From Paucibacter_B soli (GTDB lineage: Bacteria; Pseudomonadota; Gammaproteobacteria; Burkholderiales; Burkholderiaceae_C), in the NCBI RefSeq assembly GCF_037482845.1, contig NZ_JBBHJW010000013.1, positions 62,001 to 126,000 of the forward strand: a stretch of DNA of 64,000 nucleotides, written 5' to 3'. The notes under the pieces were generated by a model. That model saw only the letters and a list, made by a program, of their open reading frames with translations, searched no databases and was not told the origin of the DNA. Positions 16,638 through 24,527 of the stretch are shown piece after piece (positions within the stretch are counted from its first letter, which is position 1; each line of letters begins with the position of its first letter). Made by a program: the position numbers and the translations under genes.

Positions 16638-19600
16638 CAGTAGTTCTCCCGCTGGTAAATCAGGTTGGGGCTGCTGCCGTAGAGGCCGAAGCTGGCGCGC
16701 GCCGAGGGGTCTTTGTCGTGGCTGGCACCGCCGGTGCACCAGCCGCCCTGCAGATAGGCCAGGTTGGCGCTGCTGGCGGCCGCGGGATTGGGTGCCCAGG
16801 GCGCCAGACAGGAGGCGTCGGCATTGCCCAGCTTGATGCTGAGGTCGTAGCTGCCCGAATGGCCGGCAGCGGGCGCGGCCAGGATCAGGCGGGCACGGCC
16901 GCTGGCGAGTTGCACGGGGCTGGTCTTCAGTTGGGCGTCGGCTGCGATCAAGGTCTTGCGGTAGTTGCCAAAGTTCAGGTGAGCGGCAGCGATGCCGGTG
17001 CAGCCGTCGGCGCTGTTGATGCTGAAGGCGCTGCCATTCCAGTATTCGGCCTGCAGGGCCATGACCAGATCGCGATGCTGCGAGCCTATGGCATTTTGCA
17101 GGCGCAAGCGACCGAAACGCAGCGGCACTGTGGCAATCAGGCTGCGATCGTTTACCCCATCGGCGGGGCTGTCGGTGTCGAGATTGAAGCTGGCCATGGT
17201 GACACCGTCGAGGTCGCTGGGCGCGATGCCTAGCTGCAGCGCATTGGCGTTCTCGAACGGGCCATCCGGCCCGGCGCTGGACCGCAGCGCCGCGATCGTG
17301 ACCTTGAGGTCCTTGCTGACCCCGTGGTCCCAGCTGCCGCTGCTGGTGAGCGAGAGCCGGGTCGGCGTGCCGCTGCTCAGGAAGCGCGTGCTGCCGGCGA
17401 TGCCGCGCAAATTCCAGGCGCCGCTACTGCTCGGGTCCAGGCGCGCGAAGGCGCCATCGTAATTCTGGGTGATGGCACCCTGAACATTCCTGGCCGTGAG
17501 GGTCAGGGCTTGCTCGAAGTTCTCACCCAGGTAATTGAAGCTGGAGGCGGGGGTGCAGGCGAGGACGCTGCGCAGCGTCAATGCGTCTTGAGTGAGCGTG
17601 AAGTTCGCGGGGCTGAAACGCCCCACCACCTTGTTCTGCACGCCCGCGCTGTTGAACACCAGGGCGTCCAGGTTCTGGCCGCTGCCCAGGTAATTGCTCA
17701 CCAGGGCGGCGGTGGCGAGCTGGAAGCTGCCGACCTCGGTGTACTGCAGACTGCCAACCGTCTTGCTGCCGCCGCTGAAGCCGCTGAAGCTGCCGTTGTT
17801 GAGGCCGCCCAGCACCCCGGAGGCAGGGGTTTGCGAGCCAGCCAGGGGGCTGAGCGTGAGCGGGGTGTTGAAGGACGGCGCCAGCCCGCCGGCGCTCACC
17901 TGGGCCAGCGTGGCGCCGCCATCGGGCACGCCGTCGCCATTGGCGTCGGCGCCGGCACTCCAGCGGTAGGCGCCCACCGTAGCGCTGAAGTTGGCGCCGG
18001 CCTTGCCGAACAGCGCATCGCTGGCGGCGCTGCCGTTGGGGTTGTTGGTCGCCCCCATCGCAATGCCCGAGATCACCAGGGCAAAGGGGCGTAGGGTCAG
18101 GTCGCCGCTGTTGGCGCTGATGGTGTTGGCCGCGTAGTCGCGCGAATCGTCTTCCAGCGTGAAGCTGAACTTGCCGACGTCGCTGCTGCTCATCATCAGA
18201 CTCGCCACGCCGGCGTTGAAGTTCAGCCCGATGAGGTTATTGGCCACTGGTCGGCTCGCCGGCACGCTGGCCAGCGCCGGGCTGACAATGCCGGGCGCGG
18301 TCCAGGGGCCGCCGTTGTCGGTGCGCCAGAGCTTCAGGTTGCGCGCCCCGGTGTAGTCGCTGGCGATCGCGCAATTGCCGCTGACGGCGTCCTTTTTCCA
18401 GAGCGCGACCTGCAGATCATGGTTGCGCCCCGCCACCACCACCTGGCTGCCGGCGATCTTGTTGGCCAGGTCTTCGCTCCAGACAAACACGGTGTCGCGG
18501 TATTGGATGCTGGCCGAGCTGCTGGCGCTGGCGGGCAGGGCGTTGTCCACCACCGTGACCGTCAGGTCCTGCGCCAGGCCATGTTGCAGCATGAGCCTCA
18601 CCACGCCGGCATCGCCGGGCGCAAAGGTGTAGCTGGCCAGGCCGCTGTTGGCGGCGCCCGGCGTGAGCGTGCCCGCGGGTGCCGGGCCAACGCCTGCGCT
18701 CCAGTTGCCGCGGCCGATCGAGGTGCTGAGGTTCACCGTGCCGGTGTAGGAAGTGAGCGTGTTGCCGTTGGCATCCCTGGCCGTGATGGTGAGGGTTTGC
18801 GGCGTGCAGGTGGAGGCGCTGCCGGTGCCGGCGATGCTGAAGGACGCCACGCCGATCGCGGGGCAGCTGCGCACGCGCGTGCGTTGCTGGTCGATGGCCG
18901 AGGCGGAGAGCAGGCCGGAGAAGACCTGAAGCTCGTCGATATTGCCCATGAAGTGGAATGACGAGCTTCGGCCTTCGCTGGAGGCGATGCCCTCGCCACC
19001 GATGGACACCGCGCCGCTGCCCATGCTCCAGCTGCCGGTGAAGGCACTGCTGGCGTTGGCGAGCAAGGCGCCCGCGCTGCTGTAAACCGAGGAGCTGATG
19101 CGCTTGCCGACCGTATCGACCGTGGCCGCGATGAAGTACCAGGTATTGCTGGCCACCACATTGGGCGTATCCAGGCAGAACACGCTGCCGCACGCGTTGT
19201 TGGAGCCGCTGCCGCTCACGCTGCCGGTGGGCGATACGCGCCGGCTGAACACGCGCAGCTGGCCGCTGCCGGCATCGCCCAGGCTGATGGCCCAGCCGTT
19301 GTCGGCATCGTCGTTCACGATCACGCGCTGGCCGGACTGGCCGGCGTTGCTGGAGCGTATCCACGCCGTTACCGTGAAGCTGCTGCTCAAGGCCGGGAAG
19401 GAGGAGGGCAGGCCCAGGTAGGTGTAGGTGGCGGCGGGCGCGCTGCTGCGGTCGAACAGGCCGTAGGAGCAGGTGCTTTGCGCGCCGGCCGTGTAGGCGG
19501 GCGATGTGGAAGCTGTGGTGGCGACGTTGGCCGAGGTGTTGGCGAGCAGGCTTTGGGCGTGATAGCCGTTGCCGCTGGCGTCCTTGACCTCGCCGGCGCT

Positions 19601-20380
19601 GCCGTTCCAACTGGCTTCGTCCATGCGGTAGTCGGCGATCGAGCCGCAACTGGCGGTCGTGAACGTGGCGTTGCTGCCGAGGCTGGTGCCGGCGCTGTTG
19701 ACCGCCCGCACACGGAAGTGGTACTGCGTGCCGCAGAACAGGCTGCCCAGATTGGCCGACACGGCACTGTTGCTGGCACCGCTGGCAAGGGGGCTCGGCG
19801 TGGCCGCGATATTGCTCCCGTAGGCCAGCGTGGTGCCGTAGTCAAAGCTCACCGTGGTCGCCGAGCCGTTGCTGGACACGCTGCCGTTCAGGGTCGCGCC
19901 GGCGTTCGTTATCGCCGTGGCGGCATTGGTGGTCACGGTCGGCGGGCTGCCGCCCACCGTGATGTTCACCGTGGAGGTGGTTTGGGTCTGGTACTCGGTG
20001 AAGGTGATCGAGCGGTTGCCGGCGCTGGTGGCGGTGTAGGAAAAGCTGAGGGTGGCGCTCTTGTTGCCGTTGTTGCCGGGCACATAGACCGAGAAGGTGG
20101 CGCCGCCCGAGGCATAGACATTGTCGCAGTCCCATTCGGCCGAACTTGAGCAGCCGGCGTAGCTGAGGCCGGCCGGCGCGTCGTCGCCCAGTTGGATGGC
20201 GCCGCCCTTGCAATGCGCGTACGAGATCGGAATCGACACCGTCACGGTCGCGCCGACGGCCACGGGGTTGGGGCTGGCCGTGACCGCGCCCAGGCTCATG
20301 GTGCAGGCGCCGGCGGCGCCGCTGCACAGCCATTGCAGCAGCAGCACGGCCAGCAGCCGGCTTAGCCAGCGCATCATCAT
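16637..20380 (-). CDS. mshQ: MshQ-like large exported protein with LamG-type and DUF6701 regions
   Basis: This 1247-residue protein has a signal peptide (LLAVLLLQWLCSGAAGA). The first part resembles beta-sandwich repeats; around residues 270-470 a concanavalin-like LamG domain follows a DYRMDEASWNGSAGEVKD start; the last half matches the DUF6701 region of MshQ, ending with GLYGSSPNLIYQRENY. Cysteines are spread in pairs, as expected outside the cytoplasm. DANGDGVPDGG resembles a calcium loop. MshQ is thought to be a tip or adhesin component. Three ATG codons in tandem start the gene; the first overlaps the mshP stop (ATGA). Confidence 0.85.
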   Translation of the reverse strand: MMMRWLSRLLAVLLLQWLCSGAAGACTMSLGAVTASPNPVAVGATVTVSIPISYAHCKGGAIQLGDDAPAGLSYAGCSSSAEWDCDNVYASGGATFSVYVPGNNGNKSATLSFSYTATSAGNRSITFTEYQTQTTSTVNITVGGSPPTVTTNAATAITNAGATLNGSVSSNGSATTVSFDYGTTLAYGSNIAATPSPLASGASNSAVSANLGSLFCGTQYHFRVRAVNSAGTSLGSNATFTTASCGSIADYRMDEASWNGSAGEVKDASGNGYHAQSLLANTSANVATTASTSPAYTAGAQSTCSYGLFDRSSAPAATYTYLGLPSSFPALSSSFTVTAWIRSSNAGQSGQRVIVNDDADNGWAISLGDAGSGQLRVFSRRVSPTGSVSGSGSNNACGSVFCLDTPNVVASNTWYFIAATVDTVGKRISSSVYSSAGALLANASSAFTGSWSMGSGAVSIGGEGIASSEGRSSSFHFMGNIDELQVFSGLLSASAIDQQRTRVRSCPAIGVASFSIAGTGSASTCTPQTLTITARDANGNTLTSYTGTVNLSTSIGRGNWSAGVGPAPAGTLTPGAANSGLASYTFAPGDAGVVRLMLQHGLAQDLTVTVVDNALPASASSSASIQYRDTVFVWSEDLANKIAGSQVVVAGRNHDLQVALWKKDAVSGNCAIASDYTGARNLKLWRTDNGGPWTAPGIVSPALASVPASRPVANNLIGLNFNAGVASLMMSSSDVGKFSFTLEDDSRDYAANTISANSGDLTLRPFALVISGIAMGATNNPNGSAASDALFGKAGANFSATVGAYRWSAGADANGDGVPDGGATLAQVSAGGLAPSFNTPLTLSPLAGSQTPASGVLGGLNNGSFSGFSGGSKTVGSLQYTEVGSFQLATAALVSNYLGSGQNLDALVFNSAGVQNKVVGRFSPANFTLTQDALTLRSVLACTPASSFNYLGENFEQALTLTARNVQGAITQNYDGAFARLDPSSSGAWNLRGIAGSTRFLSSGTPTRLSLTSSGSWDHGVSKDLKVTIAALRSSAGPDGPFENANALQLGIAPSDLDGVTMASFNLDTDSPADGVNDRSLIATVPLRFGRLRLQNAIGSQHRDLVMALQAEYWNGSAFSINSADGCTGIAAAHLNFGNYRKTLIAADAQLKTSPVQLASGRARLILAAPAAGHSGSYDLSIKLGNADASCLAPWAPNPAAASSANLAYLQGGWCTGGASHDKDPSARASFGLYGSSPNLIYQRENY

Positions 20381-20844
20381 GGCCGCACCACCATGCGGCT
20401 CAGCTGCCGCTCCGCATAGGTGGGCGCCGGCGTGCCGCTGCCCGGGCAGGCGTTGGCAGTGGGCGCGTTGCAGGCGTTCGCCACCAGTTGGTAGAAGACC
20501 GGGTTGCTGGCGCCGTCGACGCCATCGACGCGGCTGCAGCTCACCGTCACCACGAAGTCGCCCAGGCTGATGTTGGTATTGCCCGGGCAGACGGGGGCGA
20601 CGCCGGGCGGGGCCGGGTTGCGCAGCACCTGGAAGCTGGCCCATTCCAGTCCGGCGAAGGCGGCCTGGTAGGCGCGCGCGGCATTGAGCTCGGCGGCCGA
20701 GCCCAGATGTTGGCGCTGGCTGAAGCGCGCCATTGCCGCGCCCAGCGCGGCCAGCACCACCAGGATGAAGATCACCGACACCATGGTGAAGCCATGCTGC
20801 TGGACACGTTGCCGCCGGCTGGGTTCAGGGCTGGTTGTCGACAT
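20377..20844 (-). CDS. mshP: MSHA minor pilin-like protein MshP
   Basis: The 155-residue product has a basic leader and a PilX-like membrane segment (HGFTMVSVIFILVVLAALGAAM), then MARFSQRQHLGSAAELNAARAY and AGLEWA, typical of MshP/PilX minor pilins. It overlaps both mshO and mshQ. Starts at 20853 and 20892 are also possible; 20844 keeps the leader shortest. It probably primes pilus assembly with MshO and MshD. Confidence 0.78.
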   Translation of the reverse strand: MSTTSPEPSRRQRVQQHGFTMVSVIFILVVLAALGAAMARFSQRQHLGSAAELNAARAYQAAFAGLEWASFQVLRNPAPPGVAPVCPGNTNISLGDFVVTVSCSRVDGVDGASNPVFYQLVANACNAPTANACPGSGTPAPTYAERQLSRMVVRP

Positions 20845-21658
20845 GCAGGGCATGGTGCAGGGTGATGGTTTCGTTGCCGGTGCTGGCGCCACTGTCCAGC
20901 GTGAGGCGCAGCGTCACCAGCGCGGTGCGCGTGGCCGCCGGGCCTCCACTGTAGGTGAACTGGCAGTTGCTCACCCCGCGCGCCAGCAAGGCGGCGCTGC
21001 CGCCGCTGGGCGGGTCGGGTTGCGCGGCCTGGAAGCCGTAGCCGCTGTAGCGCGTCAGCGTACGGGCGGCCTTGTCGCAGCGGTAGCTGACCGGCTGCTC
21101 CACCGCGTAGACGCGGTAGGGCGGGGCGGCGAGCGTGACCGGCAGGCCGGCGCCGTTGTTGGCCATCGTGATGTCGGTGGCGACGCCGGCGCCGTTGCTG
21201 GCGCTGCGCCGGTTGCTGCCGGTGTAGGCATCGGCATCGGGGTTGTCGGGGCCGAGGTTGTAGAACACCAGCTGCTGGCCGGCGGCCGTCAGGGCAAGAC
21301 CTGGCCCCACGAGCTTGAAGCTATTGTCGGCCACGCCGAAGTCCAGGGGGTCGGCGCCCGCGGTGGCATAGCGCGCCGCGCCGCTGCTGGGGATCAGCTC
21401 CAGGCTGGTGCTGGCGGCGTTGTCGAGCGTGCGCAGGCTGTTGGGCAGGGCCAACGCCACATCGCGGCCGATGCGGCGCAGCGCGGTGTCGGCCTGGTCC
21501 ACCAGTTGCGCGCGCGCGCTGCTGGCCAGATAGCTCTGCACCGGCGCGACGATGAAGACCGAGACGATGGCCGCCACGATGCCGGTCAGCACGATGACCA
21601 GCACCGCCTCGACCAGGGTGAAACCCTTTTGCAGCTCAGAGCGCGGCATTGGGTGCAT
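20825..21658 (-). CDS. mshO: MSHA minor pilin MshO (PilW-like)
   Basis: The 277-residue prepilin has a short leader ending KG before FTLVEAVLVIVLTGIVAAIVS, with Glu5 of the mature pilin, cleaved and methylated by the prepilin peptidase. The large C-terminal domain (IGRDVALALPNSLRTL, then YRCDKAARTLTRYSGYGF) is typical for PilW/MshO proteins. Two ATG codons (21658, 21649) are possible; the first is shown. It overlaps the stop of mshD, so the pilin genes are translationally coupled. Confidence 0.82.
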   Translation of the reverse strand: MHPMPRSELQKGFTLVEAVLVIVLTGIVAAIVSVFIVAPVQSYLASSARAQLVDQADTALRRIGRDVALALPNSLRTLDNAASTSLELIPSSGAARYATAGADPLDFGVADNSFKLVGPGLALTAAGQQLVFYNLGPDNPDADAYTGSNRRSASNGAGVATDITMANNGAGLPVTLAAPPYRVYAVEQPVSYRCDKAARTLTRYSGYGFQAAQPDPPSGGSAALLARGVSNCQFTYSGGPAATRTALVTLRLTLDSGASTGNETITLHHALHVDNQP

Positions 21659-22226
21659 GGCGGGTGCGCCAACCCTGCAGGCTGATGGTTTCGCCGCCGG
21701 GTCCGTTGACGGTGACGGTGATCTGCAGCGCGTCGCCGCTGCCGGCGCCAATGCTGCCCAGCGCGGCGGCGGCCACCGTAACGCTGGCGCTGTAGGCTTC
21801 CAGCCCGGCGATGGCGGTGTCGCTGATGTCCCTGATGCCCGACATATTGAAGCCCTGGTAGTCGTTCACATTGTCGAAGGGCTTGCTGCTGGAGTACCGG
21901 GTCTCGCCGGGCTCGGGGCCTATGCTTTCGGGCTGCGTTGGGCAGTCGGCGCTGTTGGCGGCCTGATCGACGTTGGGGTCATCGGGGTCGCAGAAGGTGA
22001 ACGGCATCAGCTGCACCTCCTGCAGCAGCGACTCGGCGATCGCCAGCGCCTGGCGGCGGATCATCGGGTCGGCGCTCTTGGCACCGGCCTGCACAAAGAT
22101 CTGCAGCACGCCCGCCAGTGCCGCGCTCACCACCACCATGAACACGATCAGCTCGACCAGGGTCAGGCCTTGCTGCCGAGCGGTGGGGCGTGAGGGGTGG
22201 TGATGACGAAGGTGCTGGCAAGGCAT
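21636..22226 (-). CDS. mshD: MSHA minor pilin MshD
   Basis: The 196-residue prepilin carries the cleavage site QG before LTLVELIVFMVVVSAALAGV and continues FVQAGAKSADPMIRRQALAIAE, a hallmark of MshD. The C-terminal part contains the CDPDD and NMSGIRDI segments seen in this family. It follows mshC with a 51-bp gap, the largest in the downstream pilin run, and overlaps mshO at its end. Confidence 0.85.
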   Translation of the reverse strand: MPCQHLRHHHPSRPTARQQGLTLVELIVFMVVVSAALAGVLQIFVQAGAKSADPMIRRQALAIAESLLQEVQLMPFTFCDPDDPNVDQAANSADCPTQPESIGPEPGETRYSSSKPFDNVNDYQGFNMSGIRDISDTAIAGLEAYSASVTVAAAALGSIGAGSGDALQITVTVNGPGGETISLQGWRTRHAPNAAL

Positions 22227-22277
22227 GCGTGGGGGCTCCAGCCGGCATGCTAGCCGCTGCGGCGCGGCCGCAAGCGC

Positions 22278-22769
22278 TCAAGGAAGGCGGAAAACCAGCC
22301 CTGTTTCGTGTTCCAGCTGGTAGGCCTGGCTGTAGCTGCCGTAGGCCACGGTGATGCTCAGGCTGCTATTGCTGCCGCTCACGCTGCGCCCGCTGTTGGC
22401 GGCGTTGAAGGTAAAAGTGCGCGAGCCACCCTCGGCGATGCAGGGGCTGGCGCCGGCCGGGCAGTCCAGCGTGCCCAGGGCGCCGCCGGCCACATAGGCA
22501 AAGCTGATGCCGCTGCCGGTGATGGTGGCGACGATGGGGCGGCGCTGCGTCAGTGCCAGGCGCTGCATGGCCGGCAACTCGGCCAGCAGCTGGTCGCCAA
22601 AGGCGCGCAGGCGCCAGTCGTTGGTGTCGATCAGCCGCGGCAGGGCCACCACCGCGAGTGCGCCGACCAACACCATCACGACGATCAGCTCGATCAAGGT
22701 AAAACCCGCCTCCTGCCGCGGCGGGCAGGAGGCGGGCTGTTCTTGTTTGGCGCGAGCGCCAGGAATCAC
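22278..22769 (-). CDS. mshC: MSHA minor pilin MshC
   Basis: The 163-residue prepilin has an unusually Pro/Gln-rich leader (22 residues) before the AG/FTLIELIVVMVLVGALAVVAL cleavage and membrane helix. A GspH-like globular part ends with YQLEHETGLVFRLP. The only plausible start is a GTG at 22769 that overlaps the mshA stop (GTGA); no other start codon lies before the helix. The leader codons contain a perfect 13-bp hairpin followed by TTTT, so the mRNA can be terminated here before the minor pilins are made. Confidence 0.85.
   Translation of the reverse strand: MIPGARAKQEQPASCPPRQEAGFTLIELIVVMVLVGALAVVALPRLIDTNDWRLRAFGDQLLAELPAMQRLALTQRRPIVATITGSGISFAYVAGGALGTLDCPAGASPCIAEGGSRTFTFNAANSGRSVSGSNSSLSITVAYGSYSQAYQLEHETGLVFRLP
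22701..22736 (-). terminator. Intrinsic terminator/attenuator inside the mshC leader codons, after mshA
   Basis: On the minus strand CCCGCCTCCTGCC and GGCAGGAGGCGGG form a perfect 13-bp stem with a six-base CGCCGC loop, followed directly by TTTT. This is a canonical rho-independent shape. It starts about 30 bases after the mshA stop and lies within mshC coding sequence. It should make most transcripts stop after the major pilin, with read-through feeding mshC-mshL. Ribosomes translating mshC through the GTG overlap could open the hairpin. Confidence 0.8.
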
Positions 22770-23155
22770 GAGATACCGATGGCGGTGAAGTTGGCGGTAT
22801 TGACCGGCGTGGCGCTGTCGCTCAGGGTGCAGGTCACCGAGGCGTCTGCAGCCACGGCGGCTGCCGTGATGGTGTAGGGGGCCGCGCCGCCGCTGGTGGG
22901 CAGGCCGCCCTGCAGCGCATTCGCCACGTCGGTGCAGTTGGCGATGGCGACACCCTTGGCGCCATTGGCCTTGCGGGCCGCGTAATTGACGGTCGAGGCC
23001 GAACTCAGCGCGCCGGCGATGCCCGAGATCGCGGCCTTCTGGGCGTCGGTCTTGAGGTCGACGAACTTGGGCAGGGCCACCGCGGCCAACACGCCCAGGA
23101 TGACGATGACCATCACGAGCTCGATAAGGGTGAAACCAGCTTGCGTCTTTTTCAT
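22766..23155 (-). CDS. mshA: MSHA major pilin MshA
   Basis: The 129-residue prepilin has a short leader MKKTQAG cleaved before FTLIELVMVIVILGVLAAVALPKF, followed by VDLKTDAQKAAISGIAGALSSAS, typical of MshA-type pilins. Two cysteines (NCTD and VTCT) probably form the C-terminal disulfide loop. ATG 23155 with GAGG upstream gives the normal leader; the frame opens to 23206 but adds no pilin-like sequence. A strong terminator follows its stop, in keeping with a highly expressed subunit. Confidence 0.9.
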   Translation of the reverse strand: MKKTQAGFTLIELVMVIVILGVLAAVALPKFVDLKTDAQKAAISGIAGALSSASTVNYAARKANGAKGVAIANCTDVANALQGGLPTSGGAAPYTITAAAVAADASVTCTLSDSATPVNTANFTAIGIS

Positions 23156-23288
23156 GGATGGATACCTCTTTGAATGCCTGAATTCGCTGTGGCCGTTCGC
23201 GGCCATGGGCCCAGCTTAGCCGGGGATACCCCCCGCTCATCGTCCAAAACCCGCCACACTTGAGCGCAATCTGCGCCCGCGCGTGAAA
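23156..23288 (-). other. mshG-mshA intergenic region
   Basis: This 133-bp gap is the largest between genes of the MSHA run and is the natural place for an mshA promoter. I see a GC dyad (CGGGG/CCCCG near 23220-23235) and no convincing sigma-70 or sigma-54 promoter. Confidence 0.3.
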
Positions 23289-24521
23289 TCAGCCACGCCC
23301 CATCGCCGCCTGGCCCAGATTCCACAGCGGCAGGAACACGCCCAGGGCCAGCATCAGCACCATGGCGCCGATCAGCAGCAGCAGGATGGGTTCGATCGCG
23401 GCGCTGAGTCCCTTGATGGCGTAGTCGGTCTCGCGCTCGTACATGCCGGCGATCTCGACCATCAGATTGTCGAGCTCGCCGGTCTCCTCGCCCACCGCAA
23501 CCATCTGCAGCACGATGGGGGTGAACACGCCGGCCGCGGTGGCGCAGCGCGAGATGCTTTCGCCGCGCTCCACGCCGTCGCGCATCTGGTCGATGCGCGC
23601 GCCGATGAAGGCGTTGTCCACGGTCTGCGCCACCACCGTCATGGCCTGGCTGATCGGCACGCCGCTGCGCGAGGCCAGCGCAAAGCTGCGCGCAAAGCGC
23701 GACAGCGTGGCCTTCAGGATGATGGGGCCGGCGATCGGCAGGCGCAGCTTGAGGCGGTCCCAGCGGTAGCGGCCGACCGAGGTGGCGAGCCAGCTGCGCA
23801 CCGCCAGCACCGCCGCCGCCGCCGCGGCCAGCAGGCCGGGCCACCAGTTGAGCATCCAGGCCGAGAAGCCCAGGAGCAGGCGGGTCATCAGCGGCAGCTC
23901 GGCCTTGAAGCCCGCGAACACCGCGGCAAAGGTGGGCAGCACGAAGATATTGATCACCACGATGGCGATTGCCATCGCCGCCACCACCATGGTGGGATAG
24001 CGCAGCGCCTGCTTGATGCGGGCGCGCGTGTCGATCTCGAATTCCAGATGCTGGCCGAGGCGTTCGAACACCTCGGTGAGCCGGCCCGTCATCTCGCCCA
24101 CGCGCACCATGGCGACGTAAAAAGGCGTGAACACCTGCGGATGGCGCGCCATCGCGGTGGAGAGCTCGCGCCCCTGGTCGAGGCTGGAGCGCAGGTCCTG
24201 CAGCAGCGCGATCATGGCCGGCTGGGCGGTGGAGGCCTCCAGGCCGGCGAGCGAACGCAGGATGGGCACGCCGGCCTTTTGCAGGGTGTAGAGCTGGCGC
24301 GTCATCACCAGCAGATCGACCATGCCGACCGGGCGCGCGCGCATCGCCGCCCACCAGTCCTGCTTGGGGGCAGAGAGGCTGCTGCCGGCAGGCTTGATGT
24401 CGATCGGGATGACGCCGCCGGCGCTCAGCTGCGCCGCCACCGCGTCCATGCCCTCGGCGTCGATCACGCCGCTGAGTTGCTCGCCGCGGTTGTTGCGGCC
24501 ACGCCAGGCATAGGATCTCAC
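23289..24521 (-). CDS. mshG: MSHA inner-membrane platform protein MshG (GspF family)
   Basis: The 410-residue protein has two GspF domains, each with the family pattern: RQLYTLQKAGVPILRSLAGL then VGEMTGRLTEVFERL, and FARSFALASRSGVPISQAM then VGEETGELDNLM. Three membrane helices surround them. It anchors the ATPase and moves pilins during assembly. The start is GTG at 24521, six bases after the mshE stop; no ATG is near the N-terminal MRSYAWRGRNNRGE, which is typical for this family. Confidence 0.92.
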   Translation of the reverse strand: MRSYAWRGRNNRGEQLSGVIDAEGMDAVAAQLSAGGVIPIDIKPAGSSLSAPKQDWWAAMRARPVGMVDLLVMTRQLYTLQKAGVPILRSLAGLEASTAQPAMIALLQDLRSSLDQGRELSTAMARHPQVFTPFYVAMVRVGEMTGRLTEVFERLGQHLEFEIDTRARIKQALRYPTMVVAAMAIAIVVINIFVLPTFAAVFAGFKAELPLMTRLLLGFSAWMLNWWPGLLAAAAAAVLAVRSWLATSVGRYRWDRLKLRLPIAGPIILKATLSRFARSFALASRSGVPISQAMTVVAQTVDNAFIGARIDQMRDGVERGESISRCATAAGVFTPIVLQMVAVGEETGELDNLMVEIAGMYERETDYAIKGLSAAIEPILLLLIGAMVLMLALGVFLPLWNLGQAAMGRG

Positions 24522-24527
24522 CGCGCT

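Noticed and set aside
23156..23288. Possible sigma-54 promoter before mshA
   Set aside because: TGGCGGG followed by TTTTGG lacks the GG-N10-GC spacing needed.
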